Source of the DNA: Heterobasidion occidentale | Taxonomy: Eukaryota; Basidiomycota; Agaricomycetes; Russulales; Bondarzewiaceae | Reading direction: 5' to 3' | Length of the DNA stretch: 64,000 nucleotides | Assembly: GCA_039111635.1 (NCBI GenBank) | Contig: JBCAQO010000001.1 | Location: 434,001 to 498,000 of the forward strand | Shown: positions 11,233 through 23,076 of the stretch, one piece after another | How positions within the stretch are numbered: position 1 is the first letter of the stretch | Layout: each line of letters begins with the position of its first letter | Made by a program: the position numbers and the translations under genes | Notes under the pieces: model-generated | The model's database searches: none | What the model was told of the DNA's origin: nothing | What the model saw: only the letters and a program-made list of their open reading frames with translations

Positions 11233-14200
11233 CATGCCCATGTTCATGTTCATGTTCATGTTCATGCTCATCGCGGTCGGACTCGGTTGGCCCATGCTGT
11301 TGTAGTCGCCGGTCGGGAATGGGACATTGAGATTGGCGGGCATGCTCATGTTCATCATCGGGCTGGCACCGAGCATGCCCATGCCCATGTTCATCCGAGG
11401 ACCCATATTGACGGGACGCTCGTCGTCGTCGTCGTCGTCATCGTCGACAATGGGACCTCTGCCGTTGATGACCTTGCCCAGCTAGCAGAAACCCCGAGAG
11501 TCAGTATCAAATACGAGAATCAAATACGTCAGACGCACTGCAATGGAAGCCTTCGCCTCCGTCCTCCGTCTCTCCTTCCTCTTCTCCTCCGCACTCCCCG
11601 CATTCCCGCTCCAATTCCCACCCGCACCCCCACTCGCGCCCAAGTTCTTCAGCTTCTCCCGCTCCGGCTCGTCCATGAACGACACGCTCGCCCTCTTCGT
11701 CCGCGGCTTCCTGCTCCCCGCCATCGAGCTCGGCTTCCCCATCGCGCTCTCCTCGTCGCCCGCGCTCCGCGCACCGATATCGCTCCCGTCGCGCGGCGTC
11801 ACCGGCATCCGCCCGCTGCTCGAGTCCCCCGTCGAGCTCGCGGGGCTGTTGTCCCGCAGTAGGCCCGTCGTGAACGGCTTCGGCGGTGGCGGCGCCGCGT
11901 ACGACGTCGGCGACGCCGAGAACGACGCGGGCGCCTCGCCCGTGACGTCGTTCTTCGGGATGCGCGACACCAGCGTCGTCGTCACGCGCGAGCTCGACGC
12001 CGTCCGCGGGGCCGGCTGCGCCTGCGGCCGCGGTAGCGTGCTCGCCTGCGACGCCGCGCCCGCGCCCGAGCCCGAGCTCGAGCCCTGCACCATCCGCACG
12101 GTCGGCCGCGCGGCGCCGCTCGCGTCCCGCATCGCGGACGCCTCTGCGCCCGTGATCGTGCCGACCGAGTTCGAGCTCGCGTGCGAGATCGGGCGCGACA
12201 TGACGGAGAACGAGGGCGCGGGCTGGCGCTGCCGGATCGGCGTCGGCACGATGGGGCTCGCGCTCGACTCCGCCGCCGCTGCGCCCGGCGACACCGTCGA
12301 CCCCGACGACGTCGGCCGGGCGCTTGCCGTGCTGGAGGTGTCGACTTTGAGCTTCGTCGGCGGGAAGGTGAATTTCGTGGACGGAGGGGACTGCGTGGGC
12401 GGGGACGACGGCGGCGATTTGCTCGAGCCCGCCGCGAGGCCCGTGGCGAGCTGCGCGAGCCGCTCGCTGACGCCGAGCGAGTCCTTCCGCGGCGCGCGGC
12501 CGCTGTCAGGACTGCGCCGCGCGTCCGCCTGCTGCCGCGGAGAATCGTCGAGCGTGCGTCGCGGGAGCGGTTGCTTGGTGAGCGCCTTGATGTCGATGAG
12601 GGGCTTCGCGGGCGCGCGCGACCCATTCGAGGCGGCGCTGCCCGGTCTCGACGGGAGCATGAACGAGGCCAGCGGTGCGTCGTCTTCTGAAGAGTCGGAC
12701 GAGCCCGAGTCCGAGGACGTCGACGAGGCCGAGTTTAGACGTGAGCGGGGCCGAGCGATGACAGGCCGGGCCGGCGCCGCTTTAGACGACGATGCTAAAT
12801 ACGGTTTTTGTTTTAAAAAAGACGAGACGGAATGAGGAACGCAGGATGGGCACAGAAGAGGAGTGAAGAGGGGAAATGCAAACGGACCTGTCGCGTTCTT
12901 CTTGGCGATGAGAGAGGCTCGCCTGGCCGTCGCGCTCGGGACGAGCGCAGAGGTGGACACGCTCCCGCGCGTCCGCAAGTACACGCCGTTGCCGGCTCCG
13001 GCGGTCAAGTTCGCGCGATCGTCGTGGGGCGTCGGCGTCGATGACGATTGCGCCGGAGAAATGCGCGGGCTGGGGCCGGCGCTGCCGGGCCCCCCTGCGC
13101 CGGCCCGCCCGCGCGAGACAGGAGAGGCGTACGGCGAGCCGCGGGTCGCATCTAGGTTCGAGGGCGACGGCGAGGCAAACGGCGAGGAGAGAGGGTGCGC
13201 GCCAGAGCGGTGCCCGAGCTCGGACTCTGCCTTGGGCTTTTGCGTGATCGTGCGCTTGCGCGTGGGACGGAGCGTGTCCTCGTTGTCTTCCTCTTCTTCT
13301 TCAGATTCGGACTCTTCCGAAGATGAAGATTCAGTGGACGAGCCCGAGAAGAGGTTCGCTTTGGACGTGCGGTTCTGGAAAAGGGGTGCTGGTTGCGGGA
13401 GCTGTGGGAGTGGTGTCCGGGTGATGGGGGGACCGACGAGCACCTGCGAAGAGGGGGAGCCGACTGTGGAAGAGCGCTGTCGGCCTCGCTGTTGTTGCTG
13501 CTGCTGCTGTGACATACTGGGCGACAGGCGCGGACTGGGCCCGGCGCTTGGCGACTCTGGTCTGAGACCGTCGCCAAAGGTCTGCACGGGGGACCCGGCG
13601 GCGCTGCGGCGGGCCTGCGCCTCGCGGAACGCGGCGACGGAGATGCGTTGCGACGAGTCGCTGGCAAAGCTGTTCCCGCGCGGCCGCGCAGGAGGTGCGT
13701 ACACTGAAGCGGATGACGGCGGGCGCTCAGGGAGCTGAAGCGGGGAGCGCGAGCCATTCACGTGGCGGAAGGACTTGAGGTTGAAGGAGGACTGGTCGAC
13801 GGAGGGGAGGGAGGGCGGGAGGACATCGGGACCGGGGCGGGGTGGTTTAGATTTGGAGCGGTCGCGCGAACGGGCCCATGCGAATAGGCCGCCGCCGCCG
13901 CTGCTGCCGCCCGTCGCAGGAGCTTTCTTTTTTGGCGGGACGGGCGGGGCGTGGGGATCTGGGTTGCTCATAGTTTCGTACCTGACGCTGCTGTCGTAAG
14001 AATCGGTGCGGAGGTGGACATGGGACTGGTGCTGCGGGAGGGAATGAGTGGAGGAGGCGCTGTCTCCGTACTGGGCGAAGAGGTTGGCGCGGGAGGGCGG
14101 AGGGTGGAGGGGCTGGGGGGCGAAGTAGTCGGTCTGCACGATAGTGGACGGTTGGCTGTCGGCGGAGGTGGACGAGGACTTTGGAGGGCGCTGGCGTGGG

Positions 14201-14595
14201 GGGCTGTCGTTGAGGTTTATTTTGCTGGAGGAGGAGGGAGGGGCGGGGGGCGCGCCGGGGGTAGACTGCTTCCTGCGTCGGAACATGTTCAGTTTAGTGG
14301 AGGACGCACTCGGGGGAGAGGGTTGGTTGAGATGGGGGTAGATGTTATGGCTGGCGGGAATGCTGTCTGCATCTGGGAGAACATAGTCGGTCTCAGCCGA
14401 AAGTTGAGAGCCCTCGTGCTCACGATCCCGGTCTGCGGCAGTGCTCGCGGACGCGGTGCTTCTGCTGGACGAGGGACCAGCGCTGGCTTCGTGCGAAGAC
14501 ACGGACGCCCACGGCGGTTGGGGCAGGGCGGCAGAAGGCCGTGGGGACCTGGACTTGTCGCGCTTTCCAAAGATACCTAGAAGGCCAGGAGCCAT
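10528..14595 (-). CDS. Long low-complexity protein: Ser/Pro-rich with a Met/Gly-rich C-terminal domain
   Basis: No recognised family. The best model is complement(10528..11481, 11539..12794, 12888..14595), about 1305 aa. The start is MAPGLLGIFGKRDKSRSPRP at 14595. The 57-nt intron 11482-11538 joins TEAKASIA to LGKVINGRG in frame. A 93-nt intron 12795-12887 is a multiple of three with no stop, so it could be retained. The N-terminal 900 residues are disordered and rich in Ser, Pro and Arg, with poly-Gln (about 13490), acidic Ser runs (SSSTESSSSEESESEEEEED) and polyproline segments. A short conserved-looking block, RTKRASVSFMDEPEREKLKN, precedes an Arg/Glu-rich helix and a poly-Asp run. The C-terminus is prion-like, with Met-Asn and Met-Gly dipeptide repeats followed by a Gln/Ala helix (AHQQAMMIAKQTYQLAVAQQ). 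Role unknown; a condensate-forming or scaffold protein is speculative. Confidence 0.7.
11195..11268. repeat. Hexanucleotide microsatellite (ATGCCC / ATGTTC) in coding sequence
   Basis: On the + strand ATGCCC units recur at about 11200-11240, followed by ATGTTC units at about 11241-11265. On the coding (-) strand they encode (Met-Gly)n and (Met-Asn)n in the C-terminal domain of the low-complexity protein. The exact copy number could vary between strains. Confidence 0.8.
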
Positions 14596-16317
14596 GAGGA
14601 GCGTCTGGGAGGGTGGGAGAAAGACGTCGAGGAATAGTGGCCCGCCACCAGCGCAAGATGGGGAGGACGAGGAGGAGGAGGAGGAGGAGGAGGGGCAAGG
14701 TGCAGGTGCGGTGGTCACAGATTGTTCCTTGTTTGGCAGCCACCGGTTCACCTCCTCCCTCGCTCTTCCGGCGTCCCTGATGACGCCAGTTTTTTCCCTT
14801 TTTCATTTTCGCTGTCTCCCCTCGGACACTACCCATTGCTAGCACCCACCCTACCCGCCACGTACTAGAGCTGCCATCTGGTTTGTGGTCCACCTCGCGC
14901 TATCGGACGCCCGTCTCACGGGCTGGCTTCCCCCGTACTCAGCCATTCAACGCTGCATCCTCGCTCTCTTCTGCCGTCTTCTGTTCTCAGCGTATCAGGA
15001 CATGCATTCCCTCGTGCGGCAGCTCCACTCCCTGACCAAGCCCCGTCGGATCATTGCGACATTGACTGGCTCGCACCATGTGCGTCGGCCCTCGCTTCGA
15101 TGTCCACGCCTGGCCGCCTCGTTTTTAGCTGACAAGCCTGGCCTGGGCATCCCATCGCCACCTCCTTTTGCCGCTGCTTTCCGCTCCGCGGCACCTCCAA
15201 AGACGCTGCGCCCATGTCCGAGCTAAAGCCGCATCCTCGATCGACATGTCACCTATCACAGCCGGAACCCTGTCGGATCACCAACATGGCATTATTGTCG
15301 TCTTGTTTTGTTTTCAGAGCCCTCTTGTTTCCGCGTCGTTCTGGATTAATATAGTCAAGGAGAGCATCTGGCTTCCTATCGGGCGGACGGGTTCTCGTTG
15401 CTCTGAGACGCTCTAGACCTTCATGCCTCGTCTTCGCGCTGCACAGCGATACAACAGCCAGCGCAACACGAGCGACTGCGGTCTTTCGAAGGATGTCCCA
15501 TTGCCAGTCGCGGGGCTCATTCGAGGTCGGTCGCATCAGGTTGGCATCAACGGATACTTTATCCTGCGCCAACACTGCTCCAATTCGGCGTTCCTGTTCA
15601 GGCCTCCGATGGTTGCGCACTGCACTCGTCCGTCGATTTGTTGGTGCCGGTGATTTTCCAATTACGTCGGAGCCTTATTGAAGCTCGGTGTGTAGCGCAC
15701 CCGATAGATCTTAGTTCTTGACTGGAGGCCCACCAGTGGCCCACCTTCCTGTCTGCTAGTTGTCCGGCATGGGCGCTGGCTGGACTAGATTCAGGCTGGT
15801 ATGCGTTGGTCTGAGACGTACCCTTTTGGACTTAATAGGCTTTAGCATCGGTGCTTTAGCACCGGAGCGCTCGTGAGCTACCCAAGTGCTACCCACGATC
15901 CCGATCCATTTCATTCATTTGGCGAGCAGAACGCGCCTGTGGCTGGTCGCCGAATTGATGTGCACATCCTCAACTTTGCTTAATGTTTCCACAGTAAGTA
16001 CTAGACGTGTGAGAAACTCAACGTCGATGGCGTCGTCTGACCCTGCGACCGTGAGAGACGCGGCGGTGCTGAGCTACAAACACGCGTCAACAGCGCGCGT
16101 CGCGACTTTGGCGAGCTCGTGAATGCCGCCGGATAACGTAAATCTCAGCCTGACCAGCTCGAGTCCCTCCCGTCGCGTACAGCGTCGGCGACGACCTCCG
16201 ACCCTATTTGCGACCCAGCTCTAGTCATATCGAACATCACTTCCTAATCCAAAATTACTTTCGTAAATCAGCCCTACACAGACGAGCACGATCATCGTCC
16301 GACCGTCGCGCCCTGCC
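14596..16317. other. Long divergent intergenic region
   Basis: 1.7 kb between the start of the low-complexity protein gene (-) and the start of the DNMT1-like gene (+). Short open stretches show no domain. The only structure noticed is a 6-bp perfect hairpin with a 4-nt loop at 15849-15864 (CGGTGC TTTA GCACCG). It must contain both promoters. No RNA gene is recognised. Confidence 0.4.
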
Positions 16318-19300
16318 ATGCCTCCTCGCGTGCATCGAAATTCAGCATGGGACGTCAGCTTCCCAGGAGAGGCGCCCCCGGTGGTGCCGGAAAAGAGGAA
16401 AAGGGCGGAGGGAAATGGGGTCCAGGTGCGTGTGTCACATCGCCGTCGAAGGACGCCGTGAAATGTCGGCGCGGCCATTGGGCGGGCGTGTGTGCGCGCG
16501 CTCGGGCTGCAACGCTCACCTCGCACTTGGACAGGCTGCATATAATCACCGCCTCTCGAGGCCACCTGCAGAGACGGCCCAGCCTGGTACGCCACGCACC
16601 ATATGAACAGCTGTCCATCGGCCGTACCACTGACTCAGGTGCCCCTGTCCAGCGCCGGTCGTAAATAGATACGTCCCCCCCGAAGATGTGGTCGAGGAGA
16701 CGCCCAACACGCTGATCCTCGGAGAGGAGGGCCCGTTCGATGACGGCGGTGACGGCGGCGACGAGATTCCCATCCGCCTGCTCACCGACTTCTGCATCTA
16801 CGACCGCGCGGAGGACGACGCGATGGCCACGCTGCTGGGCGTCGTCGAAGACCTGTCCGAGCGCGAACTCCGTGCGTCGGGCCTGGTGTCGCCGTACTTC
16901 GTCAACGAGGAGGACATGGGGCAGGAAGACGACGAGGAGGAGGCGTACGAGCCGCTGAGGCTGCAGCTGAGCAAGTTGACCGGGTGGACAATCGACTACA
17001 GCCAGGCCGACGAGTGAGCGTCTCCTTCTCGTGCCGTGCGAATGAACCAGCTGTGCGGTGCTCACGAATTTGCTCATGGCTGAAGCCCGATCTACATCAA
17101 AACCCGGTACGCGTGGTATATCCTGGCGAATCCGTCGCGGGATTATCGCCCCTTGTTTACAAGATTCTATTCCGTGTACAAACTGCCCAGAAGATCATCT
17201 CCGCTGCGCTCCACGATCCACAGCTGACCTACGCAGACTTCGTGAGGACGCAGTTTCGCGGAATCGACGATGTCCTCAGGCGGAAATTCCAACCGTCCGA
17301 CATCGAACAAGCAGTATGTCTCCTTCATCCCCGCTCCTCATTTGCTCTTCTTGAAGCCCATCATCTCGTGCTGCAGAAACCCATCATCACCGTCACTGTC
17401 GCCGACCTAGACGACGTCCCGGACCTGCCCAACCACCCCCTCATCCAACACATCCTCGGTGAAGAAAACCTCGCCCTCCCGCCCTCCCAAGGACACACCT
17501 CCTACCGCCAGCGCGAGCGCCCCAACAGGCTGAAGAACATCGCCCTGCACAGCCTCGACCTCGCCGTCCTCCGCCCGGAGAACCAAAACCAGATCCAGAT
17601 CTCCCCGCTCGTCTCGCAGCTCGCGGCGGGCATCTTCCACGGTGAGCTCGCGGTCGTCGGCCCGCCGCGCCGCGCGCCCGCGGCTGCGGAGCTCAGGCGC
17701 AGGGGCGAGCACGAGCGCGCGCTGCTTGAGGAGCTGCTGCGCTCGGCACTCGACGAGGACAAGCCGATACGCTCGAGGCCCGAGTGGAGGCTGAAGCCGC
17801 GGTCGCCGTATCTGACGACCGTGAAGGTGGGCGGCAAGGAGTACTCTGTGCGTGCCTTCGTTTTGGTTCTAGCCTTGTGTATGCAGGCGACTCTGATGCG
17901 AGGGCTTGGTTGAGTGGCTGTAGGTCGGCGACGTCGTCATCCTACCTATCGGGGTTGACTACGACGACAAAAAGATGCATGTTGAATTTCCGGACCCGGA
18001 CGATATTCCGCCCAACGCGACGATTCCCAATTATTTCTGGTCCGTCCGTGTTGCGCATGCGGAGCGTGGCCCGCGCTGACCGCTCTTGGCGCGCAGGTTC
18101 GCACAGATCGTGTTCATCAACGGAGAGGAGAACTTCATGCACGTCCGTTGGTTCGAGCACAGCTCCAGGACTATGCTGGGCGAGCTGTCGGACCCCCGCG
18201 AGCTCTTCCTCACAGACGTCTGCGATAAGGAAAACTTGAGCATCATCGCCGGTAAAGCGGAGGTGATACAGCTGGCTACGGACGCGTCGCCGCCTCCATC
18301 GGACGACAGGGCGGGGCGTTATTTCTACAAGTGCGTCTCTTTCACTTTACAGCGTGCCTTCCTTTGTCGGCTCGACTGATGAGGAAGTATAGACAGGTGT
18401 ATCCTGAAGCACTCGGCGTCTTTTGTGGATCCGCCAAATTCGTTGGCGGTGGACGACTCGACACCGCCGGATAATTGCCACACTTGCTTGATGAGCGCGC
18501 AGCACGAGCAGGATTCGCAGGCGACGTGGATCAAGGGCGGCTTTTCGTACAAGGGATACAATCTGCACTATCGCGATTTTGTTCTCATCGCCTCCGAGGA
18601 TGATGGGCCGTGCAAGATCGGCCAGATCCTGCGCTACAAGCATGTCAAGCGGCACAGCGGGCTCATTGGGATCGTTGCGAGGCTGTTCGGCAGGATGAGC
18701 GACATTGGCAACATCCTGCCAGACGTCAATATGCGAAGTGAGGTGCGTGGGATGACCGATCGTTGAATGATCGTGTTGATAAAACGTCCCGCAGCAACAA
18801 CTGTTTGCGACGGAGGTTGGATACCACTTTGTACACACGGACATCATCCGTCCCGTATATGCCCTACACAACCAATCGGTGCCCGACTACGCGCAGTGGG
18901 TGGAGCAGTCTCCGGACCATTTCCACGTGTTCTTCCACTTCCCTACGCTCAGCCCGAAGTCGTGGGCAGAGCGCAGGGAGTTTAAGTGGAAGGAGATGCG
19001 CGTCTGCGGATCGTGCCTCGACGCGAGGTATCTGCATCTCGGGCGCATGTGCGAGTTCGAGACGGACGCGGAGCGCAAGCCGCTGCGGATTTTCGACCCG
19101 TTTGCGGGCGTCGGCGCGTTGTCGCTGGGCTTGGAGCGCGCGGGGGGCATGAAGCTCACGCACGCCGTCGAGATCTCTCCGAGCGCTGCCCAAACCCTAA
19201 AGTGCGTCTCGCTCCCCTCGCTGACCGCTGGACATGACGTAGATTATGCCATAGAAATAACTGCCCCTCTGCGATCGTGTACAATCAGTGCTCTAATGAG

Positions 19301-21213
19301 GTTTATCGCTACGCGGTCCGGCGGCACAAGCTTCACTCGGATGAAACGCTGCGGGATCTGCATCACAAGCTGCTACCTCCACCTCCAAAGCCGGGAGATA
19401 TCGACTGCATCGCGGCTGGGTTTCCTTGGTGCGTGGTCTTCTCGGACCCCGTCGCCTCAACTGACACGCCGCGCCATCCTTGACAGCCAACCGCATTCGA
19501 CGCTCAACATGTTTCAAAAGGCAAACGACGTGAAGAGCCACCTGATACTGAACTTGCTGTCCTGGGTCGATTTCTTGGAACCCAAATATTGCGTCTTCGA
19601 GAACGTCAAGGGCTTCTGCAGTATAATCCAGGGGCGGTGCAAGTCGACATACACCGGGTAGAAGGAGGGATCGAGATGGGGGGCTTGCGATTCCTGGTCC
19701 ACGCGATGCTCTCCATGAAGTGCGTCTCCACATCTCACTTCCCCCTCCTCCATCTCACTTCTCGCTACCGGTAGCTACCAGGTCCGCTTCGGCCTCCTAC
19801 AGGCGGGGCACTACGGCACCCCGCAGACCCGCATCCGCTTTTTCCTAGTCGCCGCGCGCCGCGGGCTCGTGCTCCCCGAGCTGCCGCAGCCGACGCACGA
19901 CTTCCCGCAGTACCGCAAGCTCGAGATCCACTTCCCGAACGGGCACGCCATCCAGCCTATCCGGACGCTGCGCGGCACCGCGCCGTTCCCGTTCGTCTCG
20001 ATCAAGGACGCGATCGGGGATCTGCCCCGGTTTGACTGGTGCGCCCCCCGCGAATCCGCCACGCCCCTCGTCGTGCTCTGACTGACCTCTTATCGCTCTC
20101 TGCGCGCGCCAGGGAGAATCCCAGGTACGTGCGCGACCCGGCCAGAAAGCCGGTGCAGGAACGCCAGCGCGCGGAGACCATCCCGGCGGTCGTGTGCGAC
20201 TCCCATCGCCCGTCCGCTGGGCGCCGCGGGAAGCAGCCGTACCACAGCGAGCCGCAGACTTCGTTCCAGGCGCGCTGTCGCGCGGGGGAGACGACGGACC
20301 TGCAGCACGTCACGCGCACGATGAAGCCGGCAGACGTCCAGAGGTGCGTGCGCGCGGTGCCGCATGGCAGTGGCGTTGGCGTCGATGTTGACTGAGGCTT
20401 GTGTTTCTCTATACAGGGTGATCACCATCCCGCTCGAAGCTGGCGCCGACTACAGATGTGAGTCCCTCTCTCATCGACGACGATGCTCCTTCACGAGCGC
20501 AACCCTAACACCCCCCGCGCCTTTCTGATTGCTCCCAGCACTGCCCGCAGAGCTGCGGCAATGGCAGTTCGCGAACCCGCACTCGGCCGTCGCCAAAGGG
20601 GGCTTCCGACCCGGTACGTGCGCCCCGTCCGTCGCTGTCATTCGAGCAGCCGGCCCACACCCCACATGTTTTGTATCCCTTCTGTTTCAAGGGCTATACG
20701 GCCGACTGGGCAGCAACGACTACTTCCAGACGACGGTGACGAACGTGGGGCCGACGGCAAAGCAGAGCAAAGTGCTGCATCCCTATGTACGTCCCCGGCC
20801 GTTCCTGCCGCTCATCGTCGATCGACTCGACGCTCAACTGACGCAACATAACGCCGTCCGGCTCTGCGACGCGGCTGCTCCATTTACGCCTGCAGCTCAA
20901 GCGCATCGTGACCGTCCGCGAGCTGGCACGATCCCAGGGCTTCTCCGACGACTTTGTCTTCTACTCCCTCAACGGAGACGTCAACACGGTGAGCCCGCGC
21001 TTCCGTCCGAGACGGACAGCTCCACAGCCGCTCACTCGATCACTCATTTGTCCACTCACGCACGCAACCACGCCCCCTCCGGCTGTCTAGATGCTCCGCC
21101 AGATCGGCAATGCCGTCCCGCTGCCCGTCGGCGCCGCCCTCGGGAGAGAGCTCAAGGCCGCCATGTTCAAAAAGTGGCGGCAGGACAGGGAGGACGTGAC
21201 CTACGTAGAGTGA
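16318..21213 (+). CDS. DNMT1-family DNA (cytosine-5) methyltransferase (RFD - BAH - BAH - catalytic domain)
   Basis: Methylates cytosine C5 in DNA using S-adenosylmethionine; basidiomycete members are regarded as maintenance-type enzymes acting in heterochromatin (family knowledge). The start MPPRVHRNSAWDVSFPGE at 16318 is followed by a donor at 16426. The replication-foci domain follows (EIPIRLLTDFCIYD at about 16770; YAWYILANPSRDYRPLF after intron 17014-17085). BAH1 begins near VGDVVILPIGVDYDD (17925) and BAH2 near YKGYNLHYRDFVLIA (18550). The methyltransferase core has motif I (DPFAGVGALSLGLERAG, 19099), motif IV GFPCQPHS assembled across intron 19429-19486 so that the catalytic Cys codon is split TG|C, motif VI FENVKGF, motif VIII GTPQTRIRFF, motif IX TVRELARSQGF and motif X RQIGNAVP. 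The stop is TGA 21211-21213. The frame breaks by one base near 17166-17178 and near 19611-19618, both inside conserved sequence; assembly indels are likely. No CXXC zinc finger is seen. The junction between exon 1 and the RFD exon is not resolved. Confidence 0.9.
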
Positions 21214-21646
21214 CGCACATCCTCAACTCGCATACGATACGATATGATACCCCAAAAGTAATAACATCCCGCGGTTGTTGGACGTTCCGCTTTCTGAATC
21301 TGACGGGCAGGGTGAGTTCTGAGACACCAATGCATCACGGTCTGGACGGTGCGGGTGCTAGAGTACATACATACGACACGGCGCGGCGCGGCGTCGGCCT
21401 CAGTGCCGTCGCATATAGGTACATATATATAAAACCAGCATAGGAAAACACGATAGGTAAGAGCGTGACAGCGGGGGGTATAAATACCGTGCAGCGAAGA
21501 AGAACATGAGTGGGGCGGCGGGAATCGTAATGGCGTGAAGGTTAAATAATGGTTTGTGCAGATGCAGGCGCATCGGACGCTCTAAGGGCCCGCGACGCAT
21601 GAGTGACTGTTGCTGGCTGGCTGGTCTTGGCCATAGGGGTCCTAGG

Positions 21647-23076
21647 TCACGAGGATACGGGCTCGACCAGCGCCGCTGCAGGATCACTCTTAGGTTCGCC
21701 AGTGTCCTCGCTACGGATGAAAAAAAGAGTAAGAGGATGCTTGACATTGGGGGCAGAACTGGGTTGATTTCAGTTACCTGGGAGTGAGCGAGGGTGTTTC
21801 GCTCTGTTGACGCGGTTGCTCGCTTAGGGTTTGCGTGGGAATGAGGGTATGGGCCGGTGCAGGACCGTCATCGTCCCGTATATGCGTCCCGTCCGGCGCG
21901 ATCCCACAATGCCTGTCCGATGCCAAAAAAAATCAGCACAACGCTCCTCGCATCCCAACGCACGACTCACGTGACCACCTGCGCCCAATAGCTCTCAAAG
22001 TCCCACTCGAACTCGTACTCGCTGCCAAAGTCAGCGTCGAGCTGCGCGCGCGGGACGAGCTCGAACAGGTCCGGGTTGAAGCGCATCTTGTCGCGCGTGA
22101 TGGGGTCGAGGAAAGGCGCGATTCCCTTGTAGAAGAAGGAGAGCAGCATCGGGAGGTTCACGACGAGCGCGCGGCCCAGGGTCTCGACGTAGTGCTGTTG
22201 CAGGATCGTGAGGACCTGCAATTCCCGGTGAGTATAGTTTCTAGAAGGATGTGGAAGGAGGTGTGGGGTGTACCTTGCGCGCGACGGAGATGGAGGGGTT
22301 CGTGCGCAGCGTCGTGCTCTTGTAGTCAACGATGATCATGAGCGACTCTTGGCCCGGCGGCATCATGTCCTTCGCGCGCTCGCTGTGGGACGACGATCAT
22401 CAATATGGTAACAATTAAACCGAGAGATGCGCTCACAGGACCCAGACAAGGTGACGTAGTTGGCGCGGAGAGGTCTCGGTATTTTCGCGTCCGGGGCGCA
22501 TGTAGATGATCGGCCGGCCGTCGACGTCGAAGCCGTTCAGGATGCTAGAAGGCGCGATGAAAGTAAAATTAAAATGGGTCAGCATACTCTTGGCTCCCCG
22601 CGAGTGAGTAAGACGCACATTTTTCCAGTCTCGGCTTCGATTTTGACCTGCGTCGTTGAAAGACGCGTCAGCACACCGCTGGTATGATAGAGGCGCGCAC
22701 GGCGGAGGAACACGCACCTCGTCTGGGGGAATGAGATCGGGCTTGAACTCGGCGCCATTCGAGGGTACCCTTGATGCGCTTCATGCCGTCGTCGAGCTTC
22801 CACTTGGCGGCGCGCATGTAGCGCGGGAGGGTGTCGGGCCTGTCGAGCCAGCGGCGCTCGAAGGGGTGGTACGGGTCCGACTCGGGGAGCGCGATCGAGT
22901 GCGCGTACTGTGGGCAGGGCGAGCACGTTGTTAGCACGGCGCGTGTAAATGCGAAAGGCGGGGCGCACCTCGCGCAGGGCGGCGATCTGCGCGGTCTGCT
23001 CTTCCGTGTAGGTGTGCACGGGGTTGATCACGGTGCCGGGGGCGGGGGCGGTGATGAACTGGGTGGTCTTCGCCAT
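21647..23076 (-). CDS. Sec14-like CRAL-TRIO lipid-binding protein
   Basis: Phospholipid-transfer-type protein of the Sec14 superfamily, expected at cytosolic membrane faces. It starts MAKTTQFITAPAPGTVINPV at 23076. The N-terminal CRAL-TRIO helices include HPFERRWLDRPDTLPRYMRA and KLDDGMKRIKGTLEWRR. The lipid-binding lobe has GFDVDGRPIIYMRPGREN, SLMIIVDYKSTTLR, VLTILQQHYVETLGRALVVN and PFLDPITRDKMRF. Introns of roughly 50-60 nt separate the blocks. A GTGAGT donor at the end of WAQVVT leads to two further 3' exons that read through without a break (THCGIAPDG, then SEDTGEPKSDPAAALVEPVSS), putting the stop at 21647-21649. The frame jumps near 22742-22765, between KGTLEWRR and EFKPDLIPPDE, a shift equal to two missing bases and probably an assembly error. 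The gene converges on the DNMT1-like gene. Confidence 0.85.

Noticed and set aside
11539..12835. Long + strand open frame opposite the low-complexity protein
   Set aside because: High GC keeps stops rare on both strands; the - frame has poly-Ser/Pro composition, a consistent start and in-frame introns.
14885..15653. Several short + frames downstream of the low-complexity gene start
   Set aside because: No conserved motif, no plausible splicing among them, and they lie in a divergent promoter region.
15849..15864. Perfect 6-bp hairpin with a 4-nt loop as a possible RNA or terminator
   Set aside because: Too short to support an RNA gene, no flanking tRNA- or snRNA-like elements, and such hairpins are expected by chance in 64 kb.
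21400..21440. TATATATAAAA sequence as a promoter TATA box
   Set aside because: It lies between two convergent genes (DNMT1-like and Sec14-like), so it belongs to 3' sequence, where AT-rich runs are common.
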